A stretch of 64,000 nucleotides of DNA from Planctomyces sp. (GCA_016795105.1 JAEUIH010000007.1:1-64000), one strand, 5' to 3'. Shown: positions 1 to 10,180, numbered from the stretch's first letter. Notes: generated from the sequence alone by a model not told the origin. A program made the numbers and translations.

Positions 1-3000
1 TCCCATCACCAGCTGCAAACGCAATCGGGTCTTCACTGATGAATCGCCCCAGCGTCGGATCATACCAGCGGGCGCGGTAGTACATCAGCCCCGCATCCGC
101 GTCCCATTCCCGCCCCGTGTAGTTGTGCAGGAACTTGACGGTCGGATCCGACTCCGCAGTCAGGTTTCCGAACGCGTCGAACTTGCGATGGTTGACGATT
201 GTGGTGGTACCGCTCGCATAGCGGATCATGTCTCGGACGGTGCCCTGGTGATCGGTCAGGGTCCAGGTCACGACGTTGCCGGAAACCGTTTCGCTGGCGA
301 GCACCTGATCGAACTGCGGTCCGTGGACATACCGAGTGCTCAGGGTGGCGGCTCCTGATCCGTCGCCGTCGGCATCGTTGAATTCCAAAACGATGTCGTC
401 GAGCGGAGTTCCGGTATTTGGATCACGTTTCCCGGCGTCGTCGTAAACCCAGTAGGTGCCAGTGTCATACGTGCTGTCCCCGTTCGAGTCGACCTTTTTG
501 CCGATGCGACGGTTAAAGACATCGTATTGATACTGGACTTTTTTCGTCACGGTCCCGCCCGCGTTCTTGAAGACCACGTCTGTCAGTCGGTTGCGATGAT
601 CCCAGGTGTACTCAATCTTCGTGCTGTCGAAGATCTTCGTCCGCGAAATCCGGTTTCCTTCGTCGTCGTACGTGTAGTTGTAGGTTCCGTCGCTGGTGAC
701 CAGATTGTTCGTGCTGGTCGTGTATCCCGTGTTTGTTCGATTTCCGTTGGCACCGTATGTGTATGATTCGTCGGTCTGATACGAATGATCGACCACTGTG
801 ACCTGGTCATTCGCGTCATAGGTGAATGCGGAAGTTCCGTCGGGACTGGTGAAATTGGTGATTCGCCGATCGGCGTCGAACGTCCACGTGTAGTTCGCCA
901 GATTCCCACCGGCTGCGTTCTTGTGATCCAGAGCCGTCGTGCGAGCCAGCAAATCATACGTAAACGTGGTGTTTGCCACAATCTGAGTTCCCGCCAGATC
1001 GTTGTATCGCTTGATGCTGCTGAACATTCCTCCGTTGTTCCAGGTGAAGTCAACCCGCTTTGCAGCGACCGTGTTGCCACCTGACTGACCTTCCTGTTTC
1101 ACCTGCGTGAGCCGATTGGTGTTGTCAAAGGTCCAGGTATTCTTGTAGTCGGCGGTCCCGGAAATCGTCGCCGTCTGCTGCGTGCGGCGACTGTTCGCGT
1201 CGTAAACATTGGTCTGGACGGTGGTTGGAATGTTGGATGTTCCAGAGTTGCTGGTTGTCAGCACTCGACCAAGGTTGTCGTACGTATAGGTCATCTGCGT
1301 TCCGGTGGCCGAGGCGCTCGTCAATTGGCCAGCGGCGTCAAACACGTAGCTGAACGTGTTGATCGCAGACCCACCCGACATCCATTGCTCCTGCGTCCGA
1401 CGATGCAGGTTGTCATAGCTGTAATTTGTCACGCGCCCGTTCCGGTCTGTGCGACTGATTACATCGTTCGCCGCATTGTACGTGAATGACTCCACGTCGC
1501 TGAGCGCATTGGTTTCACTGGTCACGCGATTCAGTCCGTCAAACACCCAACTCGTTACGTTGCTGTCGGGATCTGTCAGCGAAGTTCGTCGACTGAGTGC
1601 ATCGTAAACAAACGTGGTGATCGGCGAAGTCAGCGATCCCGCTCCGTCCGGATCCGGTTCCGTGATCTGCGTCATTCGATTCAGGTTGTCAAAGGTCCAC
1701 GTCGTGACCTTTCCCAGCGGATTCGTTTCAGTCACACGGTTGCCATTGGCATTGTAGGTGTAACTGGTCACTGGCGCGGATTGTCCCCCCACTCCATCTG
1801 GGTCCGGCTGCGTCAGCTGAATCAGACGATTGATGTTGTCATACGTGTAGCTGGTCGTGCTGTCGAGAGACGTCAGGAGTGACGCTCGATGGGAGGTCAC
1901 GCGTGAGAGAAGGTCGTATTCCGTGGACTGGCTGCTGGACGAGAGAGGACCGGCGCCGTCCGGGTCAGGAGAAGTGACGGTCGTGATTCTGTCGAGATTG
2001 TCATAGGTGTACGTCGTGACATTTCCTAGTGGGTCCGTGACACTCGAGACATTGTTGACGGCGTTGTAGGCCACTGTGATCACCGGGCTTGTCAGTGAAC
2101 CCGCTCCGTCAGGGTCCGGCAGTGTTGTCTGAGTTCGGCGACCGAGCTTGTCGAATGCGTAGCCGGTGGTTCGCCCGAGAGGGTCAACAACACTCGTCAT
2201 CTGGTCGACGGCGTCGTAGTTCCACGTCGTGACCGGCGACGTCAGCGATCCGCCCCCATCCGGGTCGGCCTGTGTCAGCGTGGAAAGCCGATTGAGATTG
2301 TCATACGCATAGGTGGTCACGTTTCCCAGAGGGTCTGTGACGGTCAGCACATTGTTATTGGCATCATACGTGGAACTGATCTGCGGGGCAGTCAGCGATC
2401 CGGCGCCGTCAGGATCAGGGAGCGTGACCTGCTTTAAGCGACCAAGATTGTCGTAAACGTTGGCAGTGACGTAGCCCAGGGCGTTGGTGATCGAAGTGAC
2501 CTGACCTGCTGCGTCGTACGCCCATTGAGTGACCGGGCTTGTCAGTGCACCCGCTCCGTCCGGATCCGGATCCGTCTGAGTGATCAATCTTGAACGATTG
2601 TCATAGCCCAGCGTTGTCACGTTGCCCAATGGATCGGTTTGTGTGATTGTCCGGCCCAATGCGTCATACGTCATGCTGTGCACAGGGCTCGTCAGAGAAC
2701 CGGCGCCGTCCGGGTCCGGCTGCGTCACCTGCGTCAGTCGGCTCATGGCATCATACGCATAATATGTCACATAATTCAGAGCGTTGGTCTCGGACGTCAC
2801 TTCACTCGCAGCATTGTAGGTCCACTGCGTCACGGGTCCGGATCCCATCAGGAGAGCAGGCTCCGTCTTCTTGATCAGACGGTCCCTGACATCGTATTCC
2901 AGGGTTGTTGTATGGCCGAGCGCATCGGTGATGGTTGTGATGCGGTTCAGCGCATCGTACCCGGTGGTCGTGACCGGACTCGACAGTGAGCCGGCGCCAT

Positions 3001-4330
3001 CGGGGTCTGCACCGGTGATGGTTGTTTGACGCTGCGCGTTGTCGTAGGCATATGTTGTGACGGCTCCCACCGGATCGGTCCGGGAAGTCATCAGGCCAGC
3101 CACATTGAATGCAAACTGCCACACGGGGGCGGTCAGCGATCCCGCTCCATCGGGATCAGGCCGAGTCATCTGCGTCAGCCGGTCGACCGCGTCGTATGCG
3201 TAGGACGTGACATATCCCTTCGGATCCGTGACTGACGTCAACAGGCTGCCTGCGTTGTACGACAACGTGGTCACGGGGCTCGTCAAAGAGCCTGCTCCGT
3301 CCGGGTCCGGCTGCGTTACGGTCAACAACCGGTCGAGCGTGTCATATGTATTCGTTGTCACACGGCCGAGTTCGTCCGTGGACGTCAGCAGCTGGTCCGC
3401 AGTGCTGTAGGTGAACGTTTGAGTGGAACTGTCAGGATTCGTGACCGTGACCAGACGTCCCAGAGAATCGTAGGCGAGAGTGGTCACGGGACTTGTCAGT
3501 GAACCTGCTCCATCGGGATCGGGAAGCGTGATGCTCGTGACCTGACCGTCCGAGTTGTTCACGTATGTCGTGACTTTTCCAAGCTTGTCGGTATGCGTCA
3601 GCATGTTCCCGCTGCTGTCGTACGTCGAAGACTCGGTGCGACTGAGTTCATCGGTGTGGCTCGTCGGGCGACTGAGCGAGTTATAAGTCCACGTCTGTAT
3701 GTCACTGCCGATCGACTGCTGCGTCAGGTTGCCGCTGCTGCTGTACTGGAAATTCCAGACCGGAGCCGATTTCGGGCCAGCTGCGTCCGGGTCCGGCAGA
3801 GTGAACTGCGTGACGAGCCCGTTGCTGTTGCGGACGGCAGTGGTGGTGGAACCCAGCGGATCGATGAATGTCGTCATCTGACCGAACGCGTTGTAAATTG
3901 TCTTCGAGACCTGATTCAGCTCATCGGTGTAGACCGAATAGAGATTGGCTGTCAGGTTTGGCAGATAGGGAGTCGCCGGGCTTCCTGACGTCCCGGTGCC
4001 GCTCGCCGGCAGGCCTCGAGACTGATAGGGATCGAGTTTTTGAACGCCACCATCCGCTGCTGTCACCTGATCAAAGAGGCCGACGTAATCATAGGCGATC
4101 GTGGAAACATGGCTCAGCGGATCGGTGATGGTGATCAGCTGTCGGGTCGTTCCCGAGTAGCCAAACGTTGTAACCGGGCTGGACAGCGACCCCGCTCCAT
4201 CCGGATCCGGTTTCGTCACCGTCGTAATCCGACCCTGCGAGTCATGGCCAATTGTCGTAACGCGGCCTGCATTGTCGGTCACTGTAGAAAGCAGGCCACC
4301 TGAATACGCGAATGTCGTGACACGCCCCAT
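1..4330 (-). pseudogene. Rhs/YD-repeat protein, main body, out of frame with its N-terminus and running off the window
   Basis: This is the body of an Rhs/YD-repeat polymorphic-toxin or surface protein. The minus-strand frame whose codons begin at positions 2 mod 3 stays open from about 4328 to the window edge; I checked the phase at about 4200, 2700, 1000 and 2. It carries about 14 units of roughly 50 residues, each with a DPDGAGSLTSPV-like linker, YDALGR/YDNLNR motifs and TDPLGNVTTYAYD-type strands. The end at the window edge reads GREWDADAGLMYYRARWYDP and then GRFISEDPIAF, the conserved Rhs core terminus, so the variable C-terminal toxin-like tip lies just outside. It is separated from the start codon (5559) by a one-base frameshift near 4328. 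Rhs proteins form a hollow YD shell around a C-terminal cargo; no function can be assigned here without the tip. Confidence 0.85.
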
Positions 4331-5559
4331 GGGTCCGTAATGGTCGAAAGGTCGTCTGTCTGACCGTCGCTGTCGCCATCCACATAGGTGTAGGCTGTGG
4401 AATTGCTGTTTGAATCAGATCGCGACGTCAGGTTGCCGACTGATGAGAAAGTCATGGCAGAGCCATACTGATCGGTCAGCGTCCAGACCGGGCCTGTATT
4501 CTGGACGAGCGTCGAGAAGGCATACGGCCCCGCAGGACTCGTATAGGCACCACCTGAATCGGAGAACAATGCGGTTCCACCGTCTCCTCGAATCAGGAGC
4601 ATTCCACCGGACACGGACACGAGGCGATCCTTGTCTGCGATATTCCAGGAATCGCCCTCGGCATTGGTGTTCCAGTTCACGACGAGACTTGAGCCCGTGT
4701 AAGCTCGCGTGCTGGTTGAGCCATCGGAGTACCGTGCCACGAGCGACATGGACCATGCGTATTTTCCCGAGGCCAGGTTCGTTGCGTCTGCCTGTTGCGA
4801 GAATCTCAGCCGTGTTGTCCCGGACAGACCCGTCGTGTTGTAATAGACCGTCGAGCCAGCAACGCCGTTAAATGTAAGAACACTCTCGAGGGATGTGGGG
4901 CTGCCCCCGTTCAGGTCGACTTCGACCGCAATGATGGGTTTGGCGTCGCTGTTCGAGGAGTAGATGAGGCCGTGGCCATCTCCCACAGGCGCAATGACCT
5001 GAGCATCGCCCGTGTAGCCGACGACTTCAACGGCTCCAAAATCTCCTGCAGGCTCGAAGACTCGGTCCACAGCATTGGTCTGAGCACTCCAGGAATTCGT
5101 GACCGTCAGAGAGACCGTCGTCGCAGAACTATAACTTGTCCCGTCATAGGCTCGGTACTGAAAGCTGTCACTGCCGGCGTAGCCGACATTCGGCGTGTAC
5201 GTGAAACTGCCATTCGAGTTCAGCGTCACGGTGCCGTTGGTCGGGTTTGAAAACAGGACGGCGGTCAGGGGATCACTCTCCATGTCATAATCGTTGGCCA
5301 GCACTCCGGACGCCGCCACCGTGTAGGAATCCTTTGAAAGGCTGTAGCTGTTTGAACTCGCAAAGGGAGCCATTCCTGAGGGCATGATTCGCGTCTCACA
5401 CGGATCAATCTGCTGAGCCATCCTCCACGAGATTCGTCGGCTTCGTGCCCGAGACTGGAACATGCAGTCGGCGAGGCAGGCGACCCATTCTTTGACACGC
5501 CGCCGACTTGAAGTCAAATCCAGATCCGCCAACACCGCTCGAAGTCTGCCACCCGCCAT
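4279..5559 (-). CDS. Rhs/YD-repeat protein, N-terminal part ended by a frameshift
   Basis: The 426-residue frame starts at an ATG preceded by GGGGAG eight bases upstream, a good ribosome site. Residues 1-60 are Arg-rich with no Sec signal. Residues about 65-155 form a cadherin/Ig-like domain of the tandem-95 type (VLANDYD, GTVTLNSNGSFTYTPN, GSDSFQYRAYDG). Residues about 165-395 lead into the Rhs shell (RLVSVSGG, WTLTDQYGSAMTF, ITDPWG). After ITDPWG the frame reads nonsense to a stop at 4279, while the +1 frame continues with GRVTTFAYSGGLLSTVTD. One G is missing from the run at about 4326-4331, so this is a homopolymer indel, either real or a sequencing error. With the frame repaired the protein would exceed 1850 residues. 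Confidence 0.8.
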   Translation of the reverse strand: MAGGRLRAVLADLDLTSSRRRVKEWVACLADCMFQSRARSRRISWRMAQQIDPCETRIMPSGMAPFASSNSYSLSKDSYTVAASGVLANDYDMESDPLTAVLFSNPTNGTVTLNSNGSFTYTPNVGYAGSDSFQYRAYDGTSYSSATTVSLTVTNSWSAQTNAVDRVFEPAGDFGAVEVVGYTGDAQVIAPVGDGHGLIYSSNSDAKPIIAVEVDLNGGSPTSLESVLTFNGVAGSTVYYNTTGLSGTTRLRFSQQADATNLASGKYAWSMSLVARYSDGSTSTRAYTGSSLVVNWNTNAEGDSWNIADKDRLVSVSGGMLLIRGDGGTALFSDSGGAYTSPAGPYAFSTLVQNTGPVWTLTDQYGSAMTFSSVGNLTSRSDSNSNSTAYTYVDGDSDGQTDDLSTITDPWGVSRHSRIQVACFLQ

Positions 5560-6630
5560 GACAACTCTCCCCGTGTGCGAACAATTCAGCCGCGTTCTTA
5601 GGCAAACGATCGACGTTCACCAGACAATGCGGACATTCACGCACCCTAATGATTGCGTCAATTCATGCAGGGACACGAATTAGTTGGATTAGGGAGATCC
5701 CTTAATCACGGGACACAAGGCTCGAAGTCAGTACGGTTTTTGAAATATGGGCCATCCCTCGATGAAGATTCACCAGAGATTCTTCGGCGAATCAGGCCCT
5801 GAATTACATAACCCTCCTGGAAACGGCTTCTTCAGGAGTGCAGAGAACCGACCAACGGGAGATCTGGGAGTGGTCAACATTCTGAAGACTTCAACATCCA
5901 CTTCTCAATCTTCGACGTCATGACGAGATGCCCAAGGTCATCCGACCGCATCTTGACGCCGATACTTGCGCGATGGGTCTACACGGTCTTGGTCGAGATC
6001 CCAAACTCAGCAGCGATGGAACGACTGGCATGTCGTTCGGACCAGGGCGTTGCCTCAACTGCACTCTACACAGGCCGTGATTTCTGCACAATCGACCGGA
6101 ATCCGGGAGTTCCGGAAACCTGACAGGATCTTGACGGAATCGTTACGAATCGAACGGATGCGGGTTCCGATCATGAGTGGCATGTGCGGTCGTCAAACCC
6201 ACGCTGGACTCAGAAAACAACGTACTGCAACGATCACCATGGACGAGTTTGAAGACATCCTGAAGGTCACGAGGACGACAAGACGCGACCGGCAGGCCGG
6301 AAACGCGAATGCGGCCAGCAGTGTCTATTGCATGTGTGTGTGATAATGGGATGCTGGCGGCCGTCTCGCATGGATTGTGCAGTCCCACGTGATAAACAAC
6401 CCCGTTCCCGTCGACGCACACTCACGGGGAACACGATCACCGCCTGCTACTCTCCCAGCAGGCTGACCGGTTGACGGAATCCGAATTCACCGATAGAAAC
6501 ATCGACAGTTCCATCGTTGATCCGCAGATTACGAGCATACAGAATGACCCGTTTCGGATCCCACAACTCGACCTCAAGTCTCTAATGCGTCTCGATGACC
6601 ATTCAATCATTCACTTCGGAGAGTAATGCC
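5560..6630. other. about 1.07 kb without an intact gene
   Basis: Apart from the response-regulator scrap this stretch holds only short overlapping frames with no recognisable family. A near-palindrome, GATTAGGGA-GA-TCCCTTAATC, lies at about 5686-5707. It looks like eroding accessory DNA upstream of the Rhs gene. Confidence 0.5.
5890..6060 (-). pseudogene. LuxR/FixJ-type response regulator remnant (HTH end)
   Basis: The minus strand reads SRSIAAEFGISTKTV, a stop, then THRASIGVKMRSDDLGHLV, followed by a short tail to about 5890. This matches the LuxR/FixJ helix-turn-helix pattern (IAAELGIS.KTVETHRA.I..KM...L..LV). The stop at 5979-5981 is TAG where the family has a Glu codon (GAG), a one-base nonsense change. 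No receiver domain could be read on the N-terminal side (6060-6420). It is a decayed gene, not a functional regulator. The call rests on motif recognition only. Confidence 0.6.
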
Positions 6631-6834
6631 ATGAGTTTCGAGCAACCTCCCGGCCCGTCGCTTCACGACTGGGCACACGCACCTCTGCAGCTGGTAGAGA
6701 TCACAGGACCGGAAGGCAGTGAGTCGATTTTCGAGCTCCGGAAGGAGATGGTGGTCAACGGAGTCCGTCACCTGCAGTTCGTGGTGCTGACACGACTGCA
6801 ACTGCGGGAGATCGGCATCAACCACGCGCTCTGA
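6631..6834 (+). CDS. small hypothetical protein, 67 aa
   Basis: The ATG at 6631 is preceded by GGAG about ten bases upstream, which favours it over the ATG at 6595. The product is a soluble, mildly acidic 67-residue protein (MSFEQPPGPSLHDWAHAPLQ at the start, TRLQLREIGINHAL at the end) with alternating hydrophobic strands and no signal peptide. I do not recognise a family. It stands alone between the Rhs region and the tRNA fragment, so it may be a mobile-element gene or a minor conserved planctomycete protein. Confidence 0.45.
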   Translation: MSFEQPPGPSLHDWAHAPLQLVEITGPEGSESIFELRKEMVVNGVRHLQFVVLTRLQLREIGINHAL

Positions 6835-7233
6835 AGCGAGGTTTCGGACAGGTAAATCGCGCGGACACCGAAAACAGGCTATCGTCGGTATCACACGCTC
6901 CCGAGGGTAACCGACAAATCGAGTGTCAAGCGGCAATTTCCCGCCGTGTGTTTTCGATGAAGGCTTCACAGATGGAGAGGATGACGCAGCAGCTGATGTC
7001 GCTTGGAATGTTGGGAGGAAGACGACAGCAGAGATGGACGTGAGCCTGTTTCACTTCCATCAGACGAACTCATTTCGTGGAAGAATTAGGCGGTCTTCCA
7101 CGAAACAACTCAATTTCCACGATTTCATGAGTGTTTTTGATACAGGGTGATACTTGACGAGACAGGCACGGAAGCTGAAGATAAGCGGTGAAATACAGTG
7201 TTTTCACTGAATCCGCATGATTCGAGTGTTTTT
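6835..7233. other. about 400 bases with no supported gene
   Basis: Short frames exist on both strands but none has a ribosome site or a recognisable product. The stretch ends at the anticodon loop of the tRNA fragment, so it may be chromosomal flank or the outer arm of a former integration site. Confidence 0.4.
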
Positions 7234-7297
<64 letters not shown>

Positions 7298-7311
7298 AGA
7301 GAGTAGATGGG

Positions 7312-7427
7312 AGAGAGTAGAAAGTAGAGGTTGTGGAATACCTCTTGAGCCCATCAGGGTTTGGGGTCTCCAACCGTTCGATTCCCTCTCCCGGCTACTC
7401 GGTCTACTCTCTACTTTCTATTCTCTT
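7312..7427. repeat. imperfect inverted repeat of AGAGTAGAAAGTAGAG type
   Basis: GAGAGTAGAAAGTAGAG near 7313 faces its complement CTACTTTCTATTCTC near 7408-7424, with 16 of 17 positions pairing across about 80 bases. The repeat brackets the space between the tRNA hairpin and the four-helix-bundle gene start. Confidence 0.55.
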
Positions 7428-7449
7428 CCGCCGCTGCCAAGATCGCCCC

Positions 7450-7680
7450 ATGGCGTTCAGTTTTGAAAAACTGGTCGTCTATCAGAAGGCCGTCGACTTT
7501 GCCGATGGTGTTTGCACTGTCACTGAGCAGTTCCCGCGCGGTTACGGATTCCTTGTTGACCAACTCAACCGCGCAGCTCTGTCAATTGCCTCAAACATCG
7601 CTGAAGGCAACGGCCGCTTTACTGTGCCCGATCGAAAGAATTTCTTGGTATCGCACCTGGTTCGGTACAGGCGTAAGCCC
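7450..7680 (+). pseudogene. four-helix-bundle protein (S23/IVS type), frameshifted
   Basis: From ATG 7450 the frame reads FEKLVVYQKAVDFADGV, then QLNRAALSIASNIAEGNGR and PDRKNF, the first half of the roughly 120-residue four-helix-bundle family found in 23S rRNA intervening sequences and as free genes. After PDRKNF (about 7643) the homologous continuation (LGIAPGSVQ) appears in another frame and soon meets a stop. The open frame runs on to 7851 only as unrelated sequence. The gene has therefore lost its C-terminal half through an indel. Confidence 0.65.
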
Positions 7681-7794
7681 ACCGGAACCTCTTCACCTCG
7701 CTTAAGCAATGAGACCAATTTGCATGGTCGATTTGACGGTCTTGCCCCTACTTCAACGGCAGAGCCAACAGACCCCTCTGGCCCTGTGCCAGAG

Positions 7795-8228
7795 GTGAAC
7801 GGATCATCTTCCTGGGACCGAAAGCAAAGACGTTCATCGAGCCATTTTTAACAGCCGACCGGCAACGGTACCTGTTTTCTCCGCGGAATGCAGAATCCGA
7901 TCGGAACACAGAACGCCGTTAAAACCGTGTCAGTCCGATGACGCCGAGCCAGGCATCCAGAGTCCCAAAAACAGATCCTGAGAGGTGTGCTGGAGAATGC
8001 TATCGCCGGGACAGTTATGGACGAGCAATCGCAAGGGCGTGCAAGAAAGCGGGGGTGCTGTTATGGTCGCCTAATCGACTGCGACACAATGCCGCCACGG
8101 AGTTGCGAAAGCGGTTTGGACTCGAAGCCGCACGGACGGTCTTGGGCCACACAGAAGCCGACACAACGCTGTTCTATGCGGAAGTGGATTGGGACACAGC
8201 ACGCCGTGTTATCGGTGCGGTTGGATGA
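7795..8228 (+). pseudogene. tyrosine recombinase (phage integrase) C-terminal remnant
   Basis: One frame reads ERIIFLGPKAKTFIEPFL, then RQRYLFSPRNAESD, a TAA stop at 7920-7922 (where AAA would restore Lys), then RRDSYGRAIARACKKAGV, LRHNAATELRKRFGLEAARTV and LGHTEADTTLFYAE to the end at 8228. This is the catalytic half of the planctomycete integrase family: Arg of LRH, the GH motif and the Tyr of LFYAE are visible. The residue before RLRH is Asn where His is usual. The N-terminal arm-binding domain and the first catalytic Arg are missing upstream. It once catalysed integration, probably at the tRNA-like site 0.5 kb to the left, but is now inactive. Confidence 0.75.
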
Positions 8229-8270
8229 ATCCGGATTGACGGTATCATGGAAACACCAGGGCTAGGTTCG

Positions 8271-8336
8271 CTCCCGAAAAGCGGTTCCCGAAAGCCGCCT
8301 GCCCTGAGTGCTTCTTTCGGGCATGACTTTCGGGAG
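8271..8336. repeat. nested inverted repeats built from CCCGAAAG
   Basis: The outer arms CTCCCGAAA (8271-8279) and TTTCGGGAG (8328-8336) enclose the inner arms CCCGAAAG (8287-8294) and CTTTCGGG (8314-8321). A competing hairpin, GCGG/CCGC, surrounds the inner left arm. The structure ends 11 bases before the start of the 479-residue gene, which has no clear Shine-Dalgarno site. It could be an operator, a recombination site or an RNA switch; none of these is shown. Confidence 0.6.
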
Positions 8337-8347
8337 TCAGACTAGCA

Positions 8348-9787
8348 ATGAACGACGACGAATATCACTTCGTGGATTGGCCAGATGATGATGAGTTAAA
8401 GGAACTGCAGGAGAGTAGTCTAGAGTATCCTCACACGATGTCAGTGTCAGACATCCAAAGAAATGCAGAGTCAGCAAAGGCACAAATCCAATTCCTAATC
8501 GAGTCGAACGTTTCGGGAGATTGGCCTGACGTCCGGGCGTGGCAAGAGAACCCGGAGAACTTGGCCAATGACTTTCGAAAATTCTACAGCATCTTCAAGA
8601 AACTCGTGGATTACGATCCAGACAACGGATCGTATTTCGCAAATGATCCGCCAGCGATGATGACTTGGATAGTCGCATCGCATTCGTTTCCACCAGCGAT
8701 TCAAGCAGCCTCTGCGTGCATGCAGATCCCGATCAATCCGGCAAACATCAATCGAGTTGTCGAACTTGTCAGTGCCTTTAATAAACGCGAGAGTAGATCT
8801 AGTCCCGTATTCGATGATAATGGAAAAGACAATGGCACCAGGTTCTACTTGGAACCGCTAGCATTTGAAGAGCAAAAGCGATTGTGTGGCGAGTGTCTTC
8901 GAATCCTTGCGCAAGAAGAGAAGTCGCTTCAGCACTTCCTCAAACTCACGGAAACCGTTTCTAATGCACCGGAACGGGAAGCTCAAGGGCCGCAATTTTC
9001 GGCAAGTGTCAGCAGTGGTCGGGTCGAAAAGGCCAATGCCTTTCAATGGTTGTTTGGTGAACCTTTGGGTGATGTCGCAGACGAGGCTGGCTTGCTTTCC
9101 TATTACGCGAAATTTCCCTGCGAACTTGCAACGGAACTTGTAGAGGACTTCACCGAGATTGCTGCTTTAGATGTCATGACGATCCACGATAATCGGGCAG
9201 TCTGGTTCAGCTCTCCACTACTGCAAGAATTCGAGTATTACAGACTCCTGCAAAGTTTGCTTCCCCAGTGTCCGGTAAGCTTTTCGAGTTTTACAGGCTT
9301 GAGAGACGCAATAGAGAGCAAGGAACAGGCGAGATTTGAAGAAGTTCTTGAAGTTGTTCGAAAAGACCTGCAACTTTTTTCAAAGTGGGTTGAGGCAGCC
9401 GGACTTTGGAAGTTATCCCCTGAAAAGGAAACGGAACACTTCAAGCCGAAGAACACGAATGAGGAAACGTCGCCAACTCCACCGCAAGTGCCTCAATGGA
9501 ATAGCGAAACTGGTGATTTGCGGATCGGTGATTATGTTCGTCGGTTCAGTCGCCAAGCGCGTGCGGTGTGGTCACTCCTAGACCTGTTCCAGGCAAACGG
9601 GTGGACAAGTTTCGCTAAACCCCGCAGCGATAGGTCCCAGATGGAAAGAGCACTGCGCACGCTGAGAGAGGAAACAGACATGCCGATCGTATTTGGTCGG
9701 AATGGTGATGGGTTCGAATGGAATTGGAAGCCTAATACTACTACCGCCAAACTACCGCCGAACCGCTCTGGAACTGCCGGGCAATGA
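8348..9787 (+). CDS. 479-aa protein of unknown function with a C-terminal winged-helix-like segment
   Basis: The product is acidic and soluble with no signal peptide or membrane segment. The first 80 residues are Asp/Glu-rich (WPDDDELKELQE), the middle (90-370) is helical, and residues about 375-400 form a Pro/Thr/Ser-rich linker. The last 80 residues (GDYVRRFSRQARAVWSLLDLF, then MERALRTLREETDMPIVFGR) look like a winged-helix domain of the kind found in planctomycete mobile-element proteins. It stands first in the plus-strand gene run after the integrase wreck and is intact while its neighbours are decayed. I cannot assign a function; element control, defence or replication initiation are all possible. 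Confidence 0.65.
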   Translation: MNDDEYHFVDWPDDDELKELQESSLEYPHTMSVSDIQRNAESAKAQIQFLIESNVSGDWPDVRAWQENPENLANDFRKFYSIFKKLVDYDPDNGSYFANDPPAMMTWIVASHSFPPAIQAASACMQIPINPANINRVVELVSAFNKRESRSSPVFDDNGKDNGTRFYLEPLAFEEQKRLCGECLRILAQEEKSLQHFLKLTETVSNAPEREAQGPQFSASVSSGRVEKANAFQWLFGEPLGDVADEAGLLSYYAKFPCELATELVEDFTEIAALDVMTIHDNRAVWFSSPLLQEFEYYRLLQSLLPQCPVSFSSFTGLRDAIESKEQARFEEVLEVVRKDLQLFSKWVEAAGLWKLSPEKETEHFKPKNTNEETSPTPPQVPQWNSETGDLRIGDYVRRFSRQARAVWSLLDLFQANGWTSFAKPRSDRSQMERALRTLREETDMPIVFGRNGDGFEWNWKPNTTTAKLPPNRSGTAGQ

Positions 9788-9856
9788 AGTGAAACTCTGA
9801 GCATCGACAGCCATTCATATCGACTGGCACACTCTATGATAGCTCGGAGTTTCTTA

Positions 9857-10180
9857 ATGACCAAAGCCGCAAATGAATTGATTCCGCTCAATGCATGTCG
9901 TTCGCAACTAATCCCACAGTCATCAGACGGTAAGTCGCTCAATTGCAGTACACTTTGGAGATGGGTGCGCAGGGGATTGAGAGGCGCAAACGGGGAACGA
10001 ATAAAACTTGAGGTCGTCTATGTGGGCCGCACGCCGCATGTCTCTGCGGAAATGGTAGAACGATTCTTTCAGCGAGTAACAGCCGCCAGGCTTGAGCAGG
10101 CCGCACAGCGTGACGCCCAGAAGGACGTCAACGCATTAGAACTCGAATCAGCAGGCTTGATTCCACGGAGAGCCAAGTGA
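9857..10180 (+). CDS. DUF1580-type excisionase-like DNA-binding protein
   Basis: This 107-residue protein has the DUF1580 layout: LIPLNACRSQLIP, then STLWRWVRRGLRGANGERIKLEVVYVG (a helix-turn-helix plus wing as in MerR-like excisionases), then VERFFQRV. DUF1580 is a planctomycete family that usually travels with integrases and probably directs excision or represses element genes. The start at 9857 is chosen because GGAG lies about eight bases upstream, which discards seven residues of the longer frame. It is followed with overlap (TGATG) by a 30-codon ORF, indicating translational coupling. Confidence 0.75.
   Translation: MTKAANELIPLNACRSQLIPQSSDGKSLNCSTLWRWVRRGLRGANGERIKLEVVYVGRTPHVSAEMVERFFQRVTAARLEQAAQRDAQKDVNALELESAGLIPRRAK

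Noticed and set aside
583-1080. 165-codon minus-strand frame inside the Rhs gene
   Set aside because: It is out of phase with the YD-repeat frame, which is continuous through this region.
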